The notes beneath the pieces are model-generated. The model was not told where the DNA came from and ran no database searches. It was given only the letters and a program-made list of their open reading frames with translations. A program made the position numbers and the translations under genes. Source: Deltaproteobacteria bacterium (GTDB lineage: Bacteria > Bdellovibrionota > Bacteriovoracia > Bacteriovoracales > Bacteriovoracaceae). Taken from it: a stretch of 32,268 nucleotides of DNA. Numbering within the stretch: the first letter of the stretch is position 1; each line of letters begins with the position of its first letter. The stretch is taken from positions 1-32,268 of the forward strand of contig SMWT01000040.1 in NCBI GenBank assembly GCA_004356615.1, written 5' to 3'. Shown piece after piece: positions 30,576 through 32,268 of the stretch.

Positions 30576-32268
30576 TTGAAAACCATGATTGAATTTTTTC
30601 TAAAAAGGCCACTCCTGGTAAATCTTTTGACGGTTATTATTTTTTTAGTGGGGGGATACTCGCTATATAATTTGCAAAAAGAGACTTTTCCAAAAGTGGA
30701 ATTTGATTTCATCACCATTCGTACCAATTATTCGGGTTCTTCTTCAGAGGATGTGGAAAAACTTGTCACTATTCCTCTTGAGAGAGAGTTGAAAGTCGTC
30801 GATGGCATTAAAAGAATGAATGCCATGTCAGGTGAGGGCTTTTCTGTTTTTACCATTGAGGTGGAGCCAGATTATGACCTAGATGAAGTTTTTATGGAAG
30901 TTAAAGATGCTGTGGAATCCACCACAGACCTTCCTGATGAAGCGGATCTTCCCATTGTTAAAAAGATAAATAATAAAAACCGGGGAACCATCAAGGTGGC
31001 CCTTACGGGAAAAGATTACTCACAGCTTCGCATGGTCAGCAAGCTCCTGCGGGATAAACTTGAGGCCATAAGAGAGGTATCACGGGTGAACCTTAGTGGT
31101 TATCGAAGGGATGAAATAAGAATTGAAGTAGATCTTGATAAATTACAAAAGTATCATCTGACAATTGCCGAAATAGGGGCGGCCGTTCGCCAAAGAAATA
31201 TCAATTTATCCGCAGGTTATATCGAATCACCAAGAGGTAATATTTTAATCAGAACCCTGGTCGAATTTGAAGATTTAGATGAAATCAAAAATATAACAGT
31301 TCGCTCCAATCCTACGGGCATGGGAGTTAGAGTAATCGATGTTGCAAAGGTAATAAGAATTCCCGAGAAAGATGCCATTATTGAAAGGTCTCAGGGAGAG
31401 AGAGCGATCTTTTTAGATGTTATGATCAGGGGAACGGCCGATGTTATTAATACCACTAAGGCGATAAAGAAAAGGACGGATGATTTTTTTGCTAAGGACT
31501 ACAAGGGCAAGTTTCCAGAAATTAAATATAGATTTACTGATGATTGGTCCTACTATGTAACGCGAAGGCTGAATATTTTATCTAAGAGTGGAGTTCAGGG
31601 GGTCTTTTTAGTCTTTATGGCCCTGCTGCTTTTCCTTAATTTTTCAACCTCTGGGGTAACAGCGCTGGGGGCACCTCTAGCTTTTGCCGCCTCCTTTATT
31701 GTAATGAGTATCTTTGGGCTTTCTATCAACCTTATTTCTATGCTTGCTCTAATTATGGTTTTGGGGATGCTAGTTGATGATTCAATCATTGTGGCAGAAC
31801 AATACTATCAAAATGTTGAGGCCGGTTATGATAAGTATGAAGCGGCCAAAAAAGCGGCCTTTGAAACTATTAAACCTATTACCGCGACGGTTTTGACCTC
31901 TTGTATCGCCTTTGGATCCATGTTTTTTATGGGCGGTATAATGGGGAAATTTCTCTGGCCGGTACCAGTAATTATTATTATCTGTCTTTTGGCCTCACTT
32001 TTTGAATGTTTTTTTATTCTACCAAGCCACCTAAACGACTTTGCTAGGGTTCCAAAAAATCATGGAGATCATAACAGATGGTATACTCCGGTGATTAAAT
32101 ATTATGGGAAAGCTCTAAAACCTTTTTTGAAATATCCATTTTTAGTTTCTTTTTTCTTTCTAGTACTTTTTGTGAGTTCTATTTTTGTCGCCAAGTCTAT
32201 GCGTTTTGAACTCTTTCCTGGCGATGATGTAAGACTTGTCTTCCTGCAAATTAAGGGTGAAGTGGGGA
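30576..32268 (+). CDS. RND efflux transporter (AcrB-like), 3' end cut by window
   Basis: The frame is open to the right edge and so is absent from the ORF track. TTG 30576 is the likely start, with GAGGT 5 nt upstream; ATG 30585 is spaced 14 nt from it. About 564 residues are visible. They comprise TM1 (LLVNLLTVIIFLVGGYSL), the periplasmic porter domain with SSSEDVEKLVTIPLE and the DLDEVFMEVKDAVES segment, and then TM2-TM6. The RND signature is GMLVDDSIIVAEQYYQN. Family members use the proton gradient to export drugs, lipids or metals; the substrate is not visible. A full-length protein would be roughly 1000 residues, so about half is missing. Confidence 0.93.
   Translation, partial: MKTMIEFFLKRPLLVNLLTVIIFLVGGYSLYNLQKETFPKVEFDFITIRTNYSGSSSEDVEKLVTIPLERELKVVDGIKRMNAMSGEGFSVFTIEVEPDYDLDEVFMEVKDAVESTTDLPDEADLPIVKKINNKNRGTIKVALTGKDYSQLRMVSKLLRDKLEAIREVSRVNLSGYRRDEIRIEVDLDKLQKYHLTIAEIGAAVRQRNINLSAGYIESPRGNILIRTLVEFEDLDEIKNITVRSNPTGMGVRVIDVAKVIRIPEKDAIIERSQGERAIFLDVMIRGTADVINTTKAIKKRTDDFFAKDYKGKFPEIKYRFTDDWSYYVTRRLNILSKSGVQGVFLVFMALLLFLNFSTSGVTALGAPLAFAASFIVMSIFGLSINLISMLALIMVLGMLVDDSIIVAEQYYQNVEAGYDKYEAAKKAAFETIKPITATVLTSCIAFGSMFFMGGIMGKFLWPVPVIIIICLLASLFECFFILPSHLNDFARVPKNHGDHNRWYTPVIKYYGKALKPFLKYPFLVSFFFLVLFVSSIFVAKSMRFELFPGDDVRLVFLQIKGEVG

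Noticed and set aside
31595-31789. Minus-strand 64-aa ORF
   Set aside because: It is opposite the RND pump membrane region and is a shadow.
1-32268. CRISPR arrays, tRNA genes, prophage genes, toxin-antitoxin pairs
   Set aside because: I scanned for spaced direct repeats, tRNA T-loop sequences and typical small paired genes and found none convincing.

Overview
The window looks like a chromosomal segment of a predatory bacterium of the Bdellovibrionota, most likely the Bacteriovoracales (Bacteriovorax/Halobacteriovorax-like). This is inferred from AT-rich DNA in which GCC is nonetheless a favoured alanine codon (AAGGCC and GAGGCC are everywhere), many small lipoproteins and secreted proteins, a fused branched-chain E1 enzyme, an amino-acid-catabolic gene set and a type A RNase P RNA. 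It cannot be proven without a database search. Most of the window is housekeeping DNA, packed very tightly.

Layout. 1-2951: a lipoprotein cut by the left edge (minus strand), divergent from a bacterial enhancer-binding-protein-like regulator with a degenerate receiver domain, followed by a second small lipoprotein. 2952-3905: the EF-P lysine ligase epmA (minus). 4018-8071: a plus-strand run of ftsY, zapA, 5-formyl-THF cyclo-ligase, rny (RNase Y) and a small membrane protein that appears to start at ATA. 8049-9029: a tRNA-dihydrouridine synthase (minus). 9070-10735: a MutT-like NUDIX gene, a polytopic membrane protein and a zinc-ribbon membrane protein, all overlapping. 10862-13146: a CNNM/CorC-type transporter and a thioredoxin-reductase-like flavoprotein, convergent with a [2Fe-2S] ferredoxin.

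13548-20353 is an amino-acid breakdown island. It holds leucine/valine-type dehydrogenase, a probable outer-membrane barrel protein, kbl-tdh (threonine to glycine plus acetyl-CoA) and a fused alpha-beta E1 of a branched-chain 2-oxoacid dehydrogenase. LeuDH would make the 2-oxoacids that E1 decarboxylates, which fits an organism living on prey protein. 20350-21408 is a reduced ComEC-like membrane protein (minus). 21509-23900 is nadC-nadB (NAD synthesis) and 23956-24753 is a secreted protein with a VWA/MIDAS motif.

24750-26523 is the clearest mobile element: an IS200/IS605-type insertion with divergent tnpA (HUH transposase) and tnpB (RuvC, RNA-guided nuclease family). It has strong hairpins at both ends and no visible inactivation. 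26560-28714 carries mutY and a secreted EEP-fold protein whose catalytic GD-x-N motif is lost. 28720-29020 is rnpB on the minus strand. 29115 to the right edge is a tolC-like gene followed by an RND pump gene that runs off the window.

The most unusual observations are these. The compact IS605/TnpB element has ends that overlap its coding ends, sits at the 3' end of the VWA gene, and tnpB lacks the host's GGCC signature. The rnpB 3' end can pair either in helix P1 or in a terminator-like hairpin. A membrane gene after rny has ATA as its only well-placed start. The TrxR-like flavoprotein has lost NADPH-binding motifs and sits beside a ferredoxin gene. All six convergent gene junctions have a gap of at most 5 nt or overlap. 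No CRISPR array, tRNA, phage module or obviously new multi-gene defence system was seen.
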